Below are positions 49,612 through 57,612 of a stretch of DNA of 64,000 bases, in pieces. Every line of letters starts with the position of its first letter. Position 1 is the first letter of the stretch. The notes below the pieces were generated by a model, which worked only from the letters and a program-made list of their open reading frames with translations, was not told the DNA's origin and did no database searches. The position numbers and the translations under genes are program-made. The DNA comes from Nodosilinea sp. PGN35 (lineage in GTDB: Bacteria; Cyanobacteriota; Cyanobacteriia; Phormidesmidales; Phormidesmidaceae): assembly GCF_029109325.1 (NCBI RefSeq), contig NZ_JAQKQJ010000010.1:1116001-1180000 (forward strand), in the 5' to 3' direction.

Positions 49612-51312
49612 ATGCAAACTTTTGATGTCATAATTATCGGCGCAGGGCACAACGGCCTGGTTTGCGCTGGATATTTGCTGAAGGCGGGTTACAGCGTCCT
49701 GCTGCTAGAAAAACGGTCAATTCCCGGCGGAGCTGCCACGACTGAAGAGGCCCTGCCCGAGGAAGCCCCCGGCTTTCGGTTCAATCTCTGCGCCATTGAC
49801 CACGAGTTTATTCACCTGGGGCCGGTGGTCGATGAGCTAGAGCTAGAGCGCTACGGTCTAGAGTATCTCTTCTGCGACCCGGTGACCTTTTGCCCCCAGG
49901 CCAGCGGCGACGCCTTTTTGGCCCACCGCTCGGTGGATAAAACCTGTGCCGAAATCGCCCGCTACAGCCCCCGCGATGCGGTCAAATATAAAGAGTACAT
50001 GGCCTTTTGGGAGACCGTCACCCAGGCCATTACCCCCATTTTCAACGCGCCGCCCAAGTCCATCGTCGATATTTTGGGCAACTACGGTCTGCACAATATC
50101 AAAGACCTGCTGTCGCTGATTGGCGGTGTCGATAAGGCGCTGGATCTGGTGCGCACCATGCTGAACAGCCCCGAGAACACCCTCAACGAGTGGTTTGACA
50201 GCGAGGTGGTCAAAGCGCCTTTGGCCCGGCTGGCCTCAGAACTGGGTGGCCCCCCCTCGGAGAAGACCCTGGCGGTGGGCTCGATGATGATGGGGCTGCG
50301 CCACAACCCTGGAGTGGCCCGGCCCCGAGGCGGTACTGGGGCGCTGGTCGAGGCCCTAGTGCGCATGGTTGGCGACCACGGCGGCACAATATTGTGCGAT
50401 CGCGGCGTGGAGCGGCTGTTAATCAACGCCCAGGGGCGCGTCGAAGGCGTGCGGGTCGAGGGCGGGCAGGAGTACCGGGCTACCAAAGGGGTGATCTCAA
50501 ACATCGACGCCCAGCGCGTCTTTCAGGATCTGGTGCCGGTGTCCGACGCTCAGACCTTTGCCCCCGGCCTGGGCGATCGCCTGGATCGGCGCATCGTCAA
50601 CAACAACGAAGGCATCTTAAAGATTGACTGCGCCCTCGCCGAAATTCCCCGCTTTGAGCACCACAACCACCAGGATGACTACCTGATTGGCTCGGTGCTG
50701 ATCGCCGATTCCGTAGACCAGGTACAGACGGCCCACACCATGCCCATGCAGGGGTTAATTCCCGACCACGACCCCTCTCTCTACGTGGTGGTGCCTACGG
50801 TGCTCGACCCGTCGATGGCACCGCCGGGGCAGCACACCCTGTGGATTGAGTTTTTTGCCCCCTACCAGGTCAAAGGGGCCGAGGGCACCGGGCTGCTGGG
50901 CACCGGCTGGACCGATGAGCTAAAGAACAAAGTCGCCGATCGCGTGATGGATAAACTGGCCGACTACGCCCCCAACCTCAAACAGTCGGTGATAGCTCGG
51001 CGGGTCGAAAGCCCCGCCGAGTTGACCCAGCGCATTGGGGTACGCAAGGGCAACCACTACCACATCGACATGACCCTCGACCAGATGGTGTTCTTTCGCC
51101 CGCTGCCGGAGTTGGCCAACTACCAAACCCCCATCGAAGGGCTGTACTTGACGGGGGCGGGCACCCACCCCGGCGGTTCGATTTCCGGTATGCCGGGGCG
51201 CAACTGTGCGCGGGTCTTTTTGAGTGTGCAAGAGCCCCTGGCCTACAACCTCAAAGAAGCCAGAAACTGGCTCAAAGATCGCTTTGCATCGGTGGCTGGC
51301 ATCGGCGGCTAG
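49612..51312 (+). CDS. CrtO-like carotenoid oxidoreductase (FAD-dependent, phytoene-desaturase family)
   Basis: 566 aa from the ATG at 49612 (MQTFDVIIIGAGHNGLVCAGYLLKAG); the frame continues upstream to 49555 but into AT-rich leader. The dinucleotide-binding GxGxxG lies at residues 8-16 and LLEKRSIPGGAATTEE is the typical second motif. Later PRGGTGALVEALVRMVGDHGG and YLTGAGTHPGGSISGMPGRNCARVFL are CrtI/CrtO family signatures. CrtO enzymes add keto groups to beta-carotene to give echinenone or canthaxanthin, but close relatives act on other substrates, so this is a family-level call. Confidence 0.87.
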   Translation: MQTFDVIIIGAGHNGLVCAGYLLKAGYSVLLLEKRSIPGGAATTEEALPEEAPGFRFNLCAIDHEFIHLGPVVDELELERYGLEYLFCDPVTFCPQASGDAFLAHRSVDKTCAEIARYSPRDAVKYKEYMAFWETVTQAITPIFNAPPKSIVDILGNYGLHNIKDLLSLIGGVDKALDLVRTMLNSPENTLNEWFDSEVVKAPLARLASELGGPPSEKTLAVGSMMMGLRHNPGVARPRGGTGALVEALVRMVGDHGGTILCDRGVERLLINAQGRVEGVRVEGGQEYRATKGVISNIDAQRVFQDLVPVSDAQTFAPGLGDRLDRRIVNNNEGILKIDCALAEIPRFEHHNHQDDYLIGSVLIADSVDQVQTAHTMPMQGLIPDHDPSLYVVVPTVLDPSMAPPGQHTLWIEFFAPYQVKGAEGTGLLGTGWTDELKNKVADRVMDKLADYAPNLKQSVIARRVESPAELTQRIGVRKGNHYHIDMTLDQMVFFRPLPELANYQTPIEGLYLTGAGTHPGGSISGMPGRNCARVFLSVQEPLAYNLKEARNWLKDRFASVAGIGG

Positions 51313-51386
51313 GGCGGTGGTCGCTGCCGCCTGACTGTGGCCTGTGCATTGCCCATTTGACTGACAACTGTTTTTGGAGACTGCTT

Positions 51387-51941
51387 ATGGACGCTCACGA
51401 TCGCCAAACCCAACCCAACTCAGTGCCCTACCCCAACCTGCCGCCCCTGATCGACAGCCGGGTGACAGAGTACCGGGGGCCGGGGGTCACCAGTTCGGTG
51501 GCCATTCTGGGCCATCCCATCCACCCGATCATCGTGATTTTTCCGATCGCATTTTTGAGCGGTGCCGCCGGTACAGACCTGGGCTACCTGCTCACCCAGG
51601 ATTTCTTCTGGGCCAGGGCCGGGGTGTGGCTACTGGGGCTGGGGGTCTTGGCCGGCATTGCCGCTGGCGTGACGGGCATGTTCGACTTTATCAAAATTCC
51701 TCGGGTGCGCCAGCGGCGGGCGGGCTGGGCCCACATGAGCCTAAACATCGGTGCCCTGGTGCTGAGCATAGTCAACCTGGGCCTGCGCCTGGGCAATCCG
51801 GCGGGGGCGATCGTGCCCCTGGGCCTGGTGCTGTCCTGCACGGTGGCGGTGCTGCTGCTGGTCAGCGGCTGGTTTGGCGGTGAGCTGACCTTTCGCCACA
51901 AGGTGGGCATTGTCGGGCCGGGGGAAGTGCGGGATCTCTAG
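51387..51941 (+). CDS. DUF2231 membrane protein
   Basis: 184 aa from the ATG at 51387 (MDAHDRQTQPNSVPYPNLPP), with TTGGAGA just upstream. After a Pro-rich N-terminus there are four hydrophobic helices starting with the DUF2231 signature LGHPIHPIIVIFPIAFLSGAAGTDLGYLL. The conserved His residues in HPIHP are the mark of the family. The gene sits 74 bases after the CrtO-like gene and before a BON protein gene. Confidence 0.9.
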   Translation: MDAHDRQTQPNSVPYPNLPPLIDSRVTEYRGPGVTSSVAILGHPIHPIIVIFPIAFLSGAAGTDLGYLLTQDFFWARAGVWLLGLGVLAGIAAGVTGMFDFIKIPRVRQRRAGWAHMSLNIGALVLSIVNLGLRLGNPAGAIVPLGLVLSCTVAVLLLVSGWFGGELTFRHKVGIVGPGEVRDL

Positions 51942-52004
51942 GGACCGCCCGCAGCGGGTGAGATCCCTAGGCAGATGGGAGACCAGAAGCACGGGAGATT
52001 GGAC

Positions 52005-52424
52005 ATGACTTGGCAGGACAAAATCGATTTTGACCGGTGCGATCAGTTCGATCTGGGCGCTCTGGCCTCCGCCTCAGAGTCTCGACCCAGCCGCATGACG
52101 CCGGGGTTGACCAACACCTACGACAACGAACTGCGCGAAAAAGCCGGTATGCACAGTCCGCCGCCGCCCCCCGAACGCATGGGCCTCGAAGGGGAGTACG
52201 ACGACTACGGCCTGGTACGCCGCGTCGCCCACGCCCTGGAGCAAGATCCACAGCTGGCGGCAGTCGATACCGTAACCCTGGCCCAGTACGGCAGTACCGT
52301 GGCGCTGGCGGGTCGGGTGGGCGATCGCGTTCTCCTGGAGCGCATCGTCACCATCGCCCGCGCCGTCGATGGCACCCGCGCCGTCGACAGCGACCAGGTC
52401 GCGGTGGCCAACGGCGCTGAGTGA
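52005..52424 (+). CDS. BON-domain protein, soluble
   Basis: 139 aa from the ATG at 52005 (MTWQDKIDFDRCDQFDL). Residues 1-65 are polar and low complexity (PPPPPERMGLEGEYDDYG). Residues 66-135 are a BON domain (GLVRRVAHALEQDPQLAAVDTVTLAQYGSTVALAGRVGDRVLLERIVTIARAVDGTRAVDSDQVAV). No signal peptide is present, unlike the BON protein at 43944. It ends close to a perfect bidirectional terminator. Confidence 0.82.
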   Translation: MTWQDKIDFDRCDQFDLGALASASESRPSRMTPGLTNTYDNELREKAGMHSPPPPPERMGLEGEYDDYGLVRRVAHALEQDPQLAAVDTVTLAQYGSTVALAGRVGDRVLLERIVTIARAVDGTRAVDSDQVAVANGAE

Positions 52425-52483
52425 GCGCCAGGCCATTGACCAGCAGCCCACTCACCCGAGTCACTATGGGTCAGGTTAAGCCG

Positions 52484-52517
52484 CAGCGCAGGGAGATTGC
52501 CAAATCTCCCTGCGCTG
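52484..52517. terminator. Bidirectional terminator hairpin
   Basis: CAGCGCAGGGAGATT (52484-52498) pairs perfectly with 52503-52517 around a 4-base loop. It lies between the convergent BON and persulfide dioxygenase genes, and the 15-bp GC-rich stem is well suited to stop both transcripts. Confidence 0.65.
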
Positions 52518-52525
52518 TCAGCAGA

Positions 52526-52649
52526 CGGTAAACGGTTTGACGGTAAACGGCTTGACGGTTCACGGCAAACGGCTCGCCTTACACCGCTTACCGTGAACCG
52601 TGAACCCTTAAGCCACATCTCCCGTCATTATTTTTTGACTAAGCACTAG
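52526..52649. repeat. CTAG element, type 1, inverted and truncated copy
   Basis: In reverse complement it starts CTAGTGCTTAGTCAAAAAAT and continues through aatgacggg and gggttcacggttcacggtaa, closely matching 40254 onward. The far end with the second CTAG is missing. The CTAG at 52646-52649 provides the TAG stop codon of the persulfide dioxygenase gene on the minus strand. Confidence 0.75.
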
Positions 52650-54064
52650 CGGCCCCGGCCCTGGCCCACCAGCCGGGGCTGCTCTACGGGCAGACTGGCC
52701 GACTGCCAGGCCTGCCACGAACCGGGAACGTTGACCACCGAGGCAAAGCCGTACTTTTGCAGCAGGCTGGCGGCGATGGAGGCCCGGTAGCCCGTGCCGC
52801 AGTAGGTGGCCACGGTTTTGGTGTGATCCAGGTGCGAGAGGTTTTCTTCCAGGTGGGGCAGGTAGATGTGCTGGGCGTTGGGCACCGCTCCGCCGAGAAA
52901 CTCCCGCTCGCTGCGCACGTCGAGCACCAGCAGGTCGTCGCGGTCGAGCTGGTCGTGGAGTTCGGCGACCGGCACCTGGGGAATGCGCTGGCTGGGCAGC
53001 CCGTGGTTTTGCCAGGTCAGCATACCGCCGTGCAGATACCCGGCCACCCGATCGTAACCCAGCCGAAACAGGTGCTCGCTGGCCTGCTGGAGGTCATCTG
53101 GGCCGGCGGTTACCAGCAAAATTGAGCGGCTGGGGTCGATCAGCCAGCCCACCCAGGCCGGAAAGGCATTGCCCAAACCAATGTTGATCGCCCCTGGAAG
53201 GTGGCCGCCGCCAAAGGCCAGCATGGAGCGGGTGTCGATAATCGCGGTGTTGGCCTGCGCCATCTGCTGCTGAAAAGCCTCGATCGTCAAGGCCTGGGGA
53301 GTCTGAAGACAGCCTTGCAGGGGCGGGCCAGCGGCGTTGATCTTTTTGAGGCGAGGGTAGTAGCGGGGTGGCTCCGGCATGTCTTGCAGCAGCCATTCCA
53401 CAAAGTCATCGGCGCTGCGCTCTTGCAGGGCGGGGTTGAACAGCCGCTCGTTGCCGATGGTGCTCTGGGTGCGATCGCCAATTGACTTACCGCAGGCCGA
53501 CCCGGCCCCGTGGCAGGGATAGATCTCCAGGCGATCGCCCAGGGGGATCAGCTGCTCAAACAGCGACTGGTAGAGCTGCCGGGCCAGGGGGCGGGCCGTT
53601 TCTTCCCCCAGCAGGTCGGGGCGGCCCACATCGAGGTTGAACAGCAAATCTCCGGTAAAGATGGCAAAGGGTTGCTCGCCCTGGTGGGCATCGGCCAGCA
53701 GCAGACTGACGTGCTCTGGGGTGTGGCCTGGGGTGTGCAGCACGGTTAGGGTAATGCTGCCCAGCGCCAGGGTCTCTCCGGGGGCCAGGGGGTGATAGTC
53801 AAACCCGTAGGCTTCGCTGCCTCCGGCCCAAATGGGAATGCCCAGCCGCGCCTGTAGCTCTCGCGTTCCGGAAACGAAGTCGGCGTGAATGTGGGTCTCG
53901 ATGGCGTGGGTAAGGCGCAGGCCCAGCTGGCGCGATCGCTCCAGGTAGACCTCCACGTCCCGCCGAGGATCGATAACAGCGGCGACCCCAGCGGTATCAT
54001 CGCCCACAATATATGACAGCTGGGCTAAACCTGGCGTTTTGATTTGTTCTAGGACGAGGCTCAT
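52646..54064 (-). CDS. Persulfide dioxygenase-rhodanese fusion (MBL fold plus two rhodanese domains)
   Basis: 472 aa. Residues 1-240 are a metallo-beta-lactamase domain of the ETHE1/CstB type: THIHADFVSGTRELQ (metal ligands), HTPGHTPEHVSLLL, FTGDLLFNLDVGRPDLL and YPCHGAGSACGKSIG. The first rhodanese domain (about 265-355, IIDTRSMLAFGGGHLPGAINI) has no active Cys, its loop reading LLVTAGPDD. The second (about 370-465) has the catalytic Cys in TYCGTGYRAS. Such enzymes oxidise glutathione or CoA persulfide and pass sulfur to sulfite. It is transcribed toward the BON gene. The stop codon comes from a CTAG repeat. Confidence 0.9.
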   Translation of the reverse strand: MSLVLEQIKTPGLAQLSYIVGDDTAGVAAVIDPRRDVEVYLERSRQLGLRLTHAIETHIHADFVSGTRELQARLGIPIWAGGSEAYGFDYHPLAPGETLALGSITLTVLHTPGHTPEHVSLLLADAHQGEQPFAIFTGDLLFNLDVGRPDLLGEETARPLARQLYQSLFEQLIPLGDRLEIYPCHGAGSACGKSIGDRTQSTIGNERLFNPALQERSADDFVEWLLQDMPEPPRYYPRLKKINAAGPPLQGCLQTPQALTIEAFQQQMAQANTAIIDTRSMLAFGGGHLPGAINIGLGNAFPAWVGWLIDPSRSILLVTAGPDDLQQASEHLFRLGYDRVAGYLHGGMLTWQNHGLPSQRIPQVPVAELHDQLDRDDLLVLDVRSEREFLGGAVPNAQHIYLPHLEENLSHLDHTKTVATYCGTGYRASIAASLLQKYGFASVVNVPGSWQAWQSASLPVEQPRLVGQGRGR

Positions 54065-54341
54065 GGGTGTAGTGCTTTCTGTAGGCCGTTGCCTTTACGC
54101 TAAAAGGTAGAGCTAGAGGGCGGTATCGCTCTCCTGAGTGATGTTTGATGGGCCGTGTTTTGGGCGGGGCTTAAGGACTGTTTAGCCCAGGCCGTAAAAG
54201 TAATTAAGCGTAGCTAAAAGCTCGCTCTAAAGGCGTAGATGCCCCTTTTGCCCTGGAGATTGATTCAGCTCCAATGACAGATATGGCTGGCGTTCTAAAG
54301 CTCTTAGACTGTGAGCGCATTCCAATGGAGCCCTGTGTTAT

Positions 54342-55370
54342 ATGCCTGCTACATTGACCGACCAAAAACGGACGGCGATCGCCGAAAAGCTGGCCGATAT
54401 CAAGGCCATTCAAAGCCTAATTATCGACAATGAGCAGCAGTTCCTCAGCCAGTGCAGCGATGCCCACCTGCGCAATCGCCTGGAGGATATGCTCGAAGAT
54501 GACCACAAAAACCTGGACATTGTTGAGACCGCCATCACCCAGTACGGGGTTCAGGCCGACCCCAAACCCACCGTTCAAGAACTGGTGAGCAAAGCCAAAG
54601 ATACCCTCTCCAGCAGCGAGCTGAGCCTCTACGAAAAGATGGCCCAGCACGAACTGCTGAAGCACGGTCAGGTGGTGTCGGGGCTGGTGGTGCACAAAGC
54701 CGCCCAGGTGGTGGGCAAAGACGTAGAGGCCGCCCTGGCCCCGCTCAACACCGTCAACTTTGAGAACCGCGCCCACCAGGAGCAGCTCAAGGGCATGCTG
54801 GAGTACCTCGGCACCCTGGAGCTCACCGGGCAAGAGCCGCAGCAGGGGCTGTGGAGCCGGGTGCAGGATGCGATCGCCGCCGCCACCGGCATCGTCGGCA
54901 GCGCCACCACCCAGGCCTCCGACGACAGCTCCGCCGACGTGATGGATCTGATCTTTATGGATCACCAGAAGGCGAAGACGTTGATGAGCGAAATCAGAAG
55001 CGCCGACAGCGCCGACCAGATCAAAGTGCTGTTTGGGCAGCTGTACAAAGATCTGCTGGTGCACGCCAAGGCCGAAGAAGCGGTGGTCTACCCCGCCGTG
55101 CAGTCGTTCTACGGCAACGACGACACCCAGGAGCTCTACGCCGAGCAGGCGGAGATGGAAACCCTGCTCAACGAGATGAAAGCCATGCCTTCGACCGGCG
55201 ACCAGTTTATGGCCAAGCTCAAGCAGCTGAAGTCGATGGTGGGCGATCACACCCGTCAGGAAGAGAGCACCATGTTTACCGCCATGCGCAAAAACCTCTC
55301 TAGCGAAGAGCGCCAGCGCCTGGGGGCGCAGTTTAAGCAGAGCAAGCAAGAGCTGCAAAGCCAAATGTAG
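54342..55370 (+). CDS. Hemerythrin-like protein with helical N-terminal domain
   Basis: 342 aa. Residues 1-150 are a four-helix domain (AIQSLIIDNEQQFLSQCSDAHLRNRLEDMLEDDHKNLDIVETAITQYG, YEKMAQHELLKHGQVVSGLVVHKAA) with several E.x.H-type pairs, like a ferritin-like fold. Residues 198-335 are an HHE hemerythrin domain: DLIFMDHQKAKTLMSEI, LLVHAKAEEAVVYPAV and DHTRQEESTMFTAM supply the diiron His and Glu ligands. Such proteins sense or store oxygen or iron and respond to oxidative stress. It starts without a strong ribosome site. Confidence 0.87.
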   Translation: MPATLTDQKRTAIAEKLADIKAIQSLIIDNEQQFLSQCSDAHLRNRLEDMLEDDHKNLDIVETAITQYGVQADPKPTVQELVSKAKDTLSSSELSLYEKMAQHELLKHGQVVSGLVVHKAAQVVGKDVEAALAPLNTVNFENRAHQEQLKGMLEYLGTLELTGQEPQQGLWSRVQDAIAAATGIVGSATTQASDDSSADVMDLIFMDHQKAKTLMSEIRSADSADQIKVLFGQLYKDLLVHAKAEEAVVYPAVQSFYGNDDTQELYAEQAEMETLLNEMKAMPSTGDQFMAKLKQLKSMVGDHTRQEESTMFTAMRKNLSSEERQRLGAQFKQSKQELQSQM

Positions 55371-55438
55371 GGGTTGCTCTGAAATCGTCGCTCAATTGTT
55401 CAATCTCAGTTCTTTTAGTCCTTTAGAGGAGCATGATC

Positions 55439-55852
55439 ATGCCGACCTTAAAACGAATTTTCAACCCTACCGCCTGGCGTCAGTGGCTGGTGGTCTTTCT
55501 CGCGGGCCTAGTCGTGTTGACAACTACCGCCTGTGGCACAACCCAGGCCGCCGTGCCCCCCAGCAACGGCTCCGGCACCATCAACCCCGGCCAGAGCGAG
55601 AACATGTATCCCCACAAAGACACCGACATGGATACCCGCGCGGCCGATGCCAAAGCCGATCGCATGATCCGCGAAGCCGACCAGCGGATTGAGAAAAATA
55701 TCGACAAACCCCTGGGGCAGCGCGCCGAAGAGATCGGTAAATCGGCCAAGCAGGCGGCGGAAAATATTGGTCAATCGACCCAGCGGGCAGCCGACAACGC
55801 GGCTGACAACGCTCGGGGTTTAGTCAACGGTGCCGCCAACCGAATCGACTAA
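55439..55852 (+). CDS. Small lipoprotein with amphipathic helix
   Basis: 137 aa from the ATG at 55439, with AGAGGA eight bases upstream; the in-frame ATG at 55433 is too close to that site. A hydrophobic signal WLVVFLAGLVVLTTTAC ends in a lipobox Cys. The mature chain is hydrophilic (DMDTRAADAKADRMIREADQRIEKNIDKP) with an Ala-rich helical end (SAKQAAENIGQSTQRAADNAADNARGLVNGA), like LEA/YtxH-type stress proteins. A terminator hairpin follows. Confidence 0.8.
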   Translation: MPTLKRIFNPTAWRQWLVVFLAGLVVLTTTACGTTQAAVPPSNGSGTINPGQSENMYPHKDTDMDTRAADAKADRMIREADQRIEKNIDKPLGQRAEEIGKSAKQAAENIGQSTQRAADNAADNARGLVNGAANRID

Positions 55853-55889
55853 ACCGCTGCTGAGCGCGGCCAGGGCCAGCTGATACCCC

Positions 55890-55932
55890 ATGCTATCCAG
55901 ACAGAAACCGCCGATTTCTGTTTGGATAGCAT
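55890..55932 (+). terminator. Terminator hairpin after the lipoprotein gene
   Basis: ATGCTATCCA-g-ACAGAAA (55890-55907) pairs with TTTCTGT-t-TGGATAGCAT (55915-55932), 17 of 18 pairs, with a 7-base loop, followed by TTTG. It lies 38 bases after the stop. Confidence 0.7.
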
Positions 55933-56138
55933 TTGACTGAGTAGATTAGTAGGCTGTCGTAGATACCATGGCCAGAGGCAGGCTGACAGTCGAGGAACGT
56001 CGGCAGGGCTTTGCCAGCGGGTGCGCCATGGCCCGGCGTGACGCCCCCATTCCTGATACCTGACACCCGAGACCTGACGCCCTCAGCAACGGTGGCCATA
56101 TTTCTGCCAGGCAGTACTAGCTACAGTATTTAGCCCCC

Positions 56139-56660
56139 ATGATTTGCGAATTTGCCTCCTCCCATCACCCCCTGGTTCACACGCTGGCGATCGGCAGTCT
56201 GTCGTACCTGGCCCTGATTGTCCTGCTGCGGCTGTCGGGCAAGCGCACGCTGTCGAAGTGGAACGCCTTTGACTTTGTGGTGACGGTGGCGCTGGGTTCG
56301 ATTTTGGCCACGGTGCTGCTCTCGACCGACGTGCCCCTGGCCCAGGGAGTTGTAGGGCTGGGGTTACTGATCGGCTGGCAGTTTGTGTTGACCTGGCTGT
56401 CGGTGCGATCGCGCCCGTTTCAGCAGTGGATTAAAGGGCACCCCACCCTGCTGCTGTGGCAGGGAGAATTGCGAAAAGACGCCCTGCGCCGGGAGCGCAT
56501 TACCGAAGGCGAAGTCCGCGCCGCCGTTCGCTCGAAGGGAGGTGCCGACCTAGAACAGGTGGCCGCCATTGTGTTGGAAACCGACGGCACCTTCAGCGTG
56601 ATTATGCAGACGAGTAGCGGTCGTTCCGCCTCAGCTTTGGCCGATGTCCAGGGCCTCTGA
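56139..56660 (+). CDS. DUF421/YetF-family membrane protein
   Basis: 173 aa. Three hydrophobic helices (AIGSLSYLALIVLLRLSGKRTLSKWNAFDFVVTVALGSILATVLLSTDVPLAQGVVGLGLLIGWQFVLTWL) carry the family signature RLSGKRTLSKWNAFDFVVTVALGS. A cytoplasmic domain has PTLLLWQGELRKDALRRERITEGEVRAAVRSKG and FSVIM. Its function is unknown; YetF-type proteins occur in sporulating bacteria and many others. The 286 bases before it hold only the terminator and no other gene. Confidence 0.9.
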   Translation: MICEFASSHHPLVHTLAIGSLSYLALIVLLRLSGKRTLSKWNAFDFVVTVALGSILATVLLSTDVPLAQGVVGLGLLIGWQFVLTWLSVRSRPFQQWIKGHPTLLLWQGELRKDALRRERITEGEVRAAVRSKGGADLEQVAAIVLETDGTFSVIMQTSSGRSASALADVQGL

Positions 56661-56734
56661 CAGCAATAGTCTGTCGCCAGCTGATTTTGTTTACCCTTCA
56701 CCTTTGATTAGCATTTGAGAGTTCTGCAAAATCT

Positions 56735-57478
56735 ATGATCGTCAATCTTCAGTCCGATGGTTGGGAAATTATTTACCATCGTGCCCACGCGCTTTTAGCC
56801 GCCCAAATTGCTGGCCACTGGGACTTCAACAAGCAGGTCTACCGCCTCTACGAAACGATCGCCGCCATTGCCCACCACGACCACCTCGAAAAAGAGTGGG
56901 AAGAAGACCAGCTCACCGACGCGGGGGCACCGCTGGATTTCACCCTGGAAAAAGAGTCCCCCCTGGAGAAACTGCGCCAGCACGCCGATGAGGCGCTTTA
57001 CCAGGGGCGCTGGGTGGCGATGCTGATCTCGATGCACCTCTGCTTTTTAAACCAGGCCAAAGCCGAAGAAGACCCAGAGATGGCCGACTTTCTGAAAGAC
57101 CAGCGCCAGCGCCAGGCCCAGTGGCAGGCCGAGCTAGAGGTTGACCCCGCCGAGGCCGAAGCGGCCTATACCTTTATGCGCTGGTGCGATCGCCTGTCCC
57201 TGATTTTGTCGCAGCGCCAGGTGCCCGTGGGGGGGCGCAAACTGGAGATCACCAACGGCCCCAACGGTCAAACCTACAGCATTTACCAGCTCGACTCCGG
57301 CGATTTAGCCGTTACCCCCTGGCCGTTTTCCTGCGACAAGTTTACGGTCAAGGTGGATGCCTGCTACCTGTCGCAGCTGCAATTTGACTCCAATGACGAG
57401 CTGCGCCAAGCCCTGGGGGAGGCTCCTCGCAAGACAATTTCTTGGGTTTTAAGCCAGCCCGACGACGAGAAATCCTAA
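56735..57478 (+). CDS. DUF3891 family protein
   Basis: 247-aa soluble protein. The His-rich segment HRAHALLAAQIAGHW with AAIAHHDHLEKEWEED near residues 15-65 suggests a metal site as in HD-like hydrolases. RWVAMLISMHLCFL and MRWCDRLSLILSQRQVPVGGRKLEI with a C-terminal beta domain complete the DUF3891 pattern. No function is known for the family. Confidence 0.88.
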   Translation: MIVNLQSDGWEIIYHRAHALLAAQIAGHWDFNKQVYRLYETIAAIAHHDHLEKEWEEDQLTDAGAPLDFTLEKESPLEKLRQHADEALYQGRWVAMLISMHLCFLNQAKAEEDPEMADFLKDQRQRQAQWQAELEVDPAEAEAAYTFMRWCDRLSLILSQRQVPVGGRKLEITNGPNGQTYSIYQLDSGDLAVTPWPFSCDKFTVKVDACYLSQLQFDSNDELRQALGEAPRKTISWVLSQPDDEKS

Positions 57479-57497
57479 GCTTCTGGCGGCGTAACTG

Positions 57498-57534
57498 TTC
57501 CTGGGACGTTCAAACGTTTGACCGTTCCCAGGAA
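57498..57534 (+). terminator. Hairpin after the DUF3891 gene
   Basis: TTCCTGGGA (57498-57506) pairs with TCCCAGGAA (57526-57534), 9 bp, and the loop contains a smaller palindrome ACGTTCAAACGT. It is followed by AAATTGTTTT. It is likely an intrinsic terminator between the DUF3891 gene and the next operon. Confidence 0.6.
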
Positions 57535-57612
57535 AATTGTTTTAACCAGACTGGCTACAGCCACGGTTCTAAATATTCCCCAGGGTAGAGGGGCCGGTTT
57601 GAGGCCTCTGCC

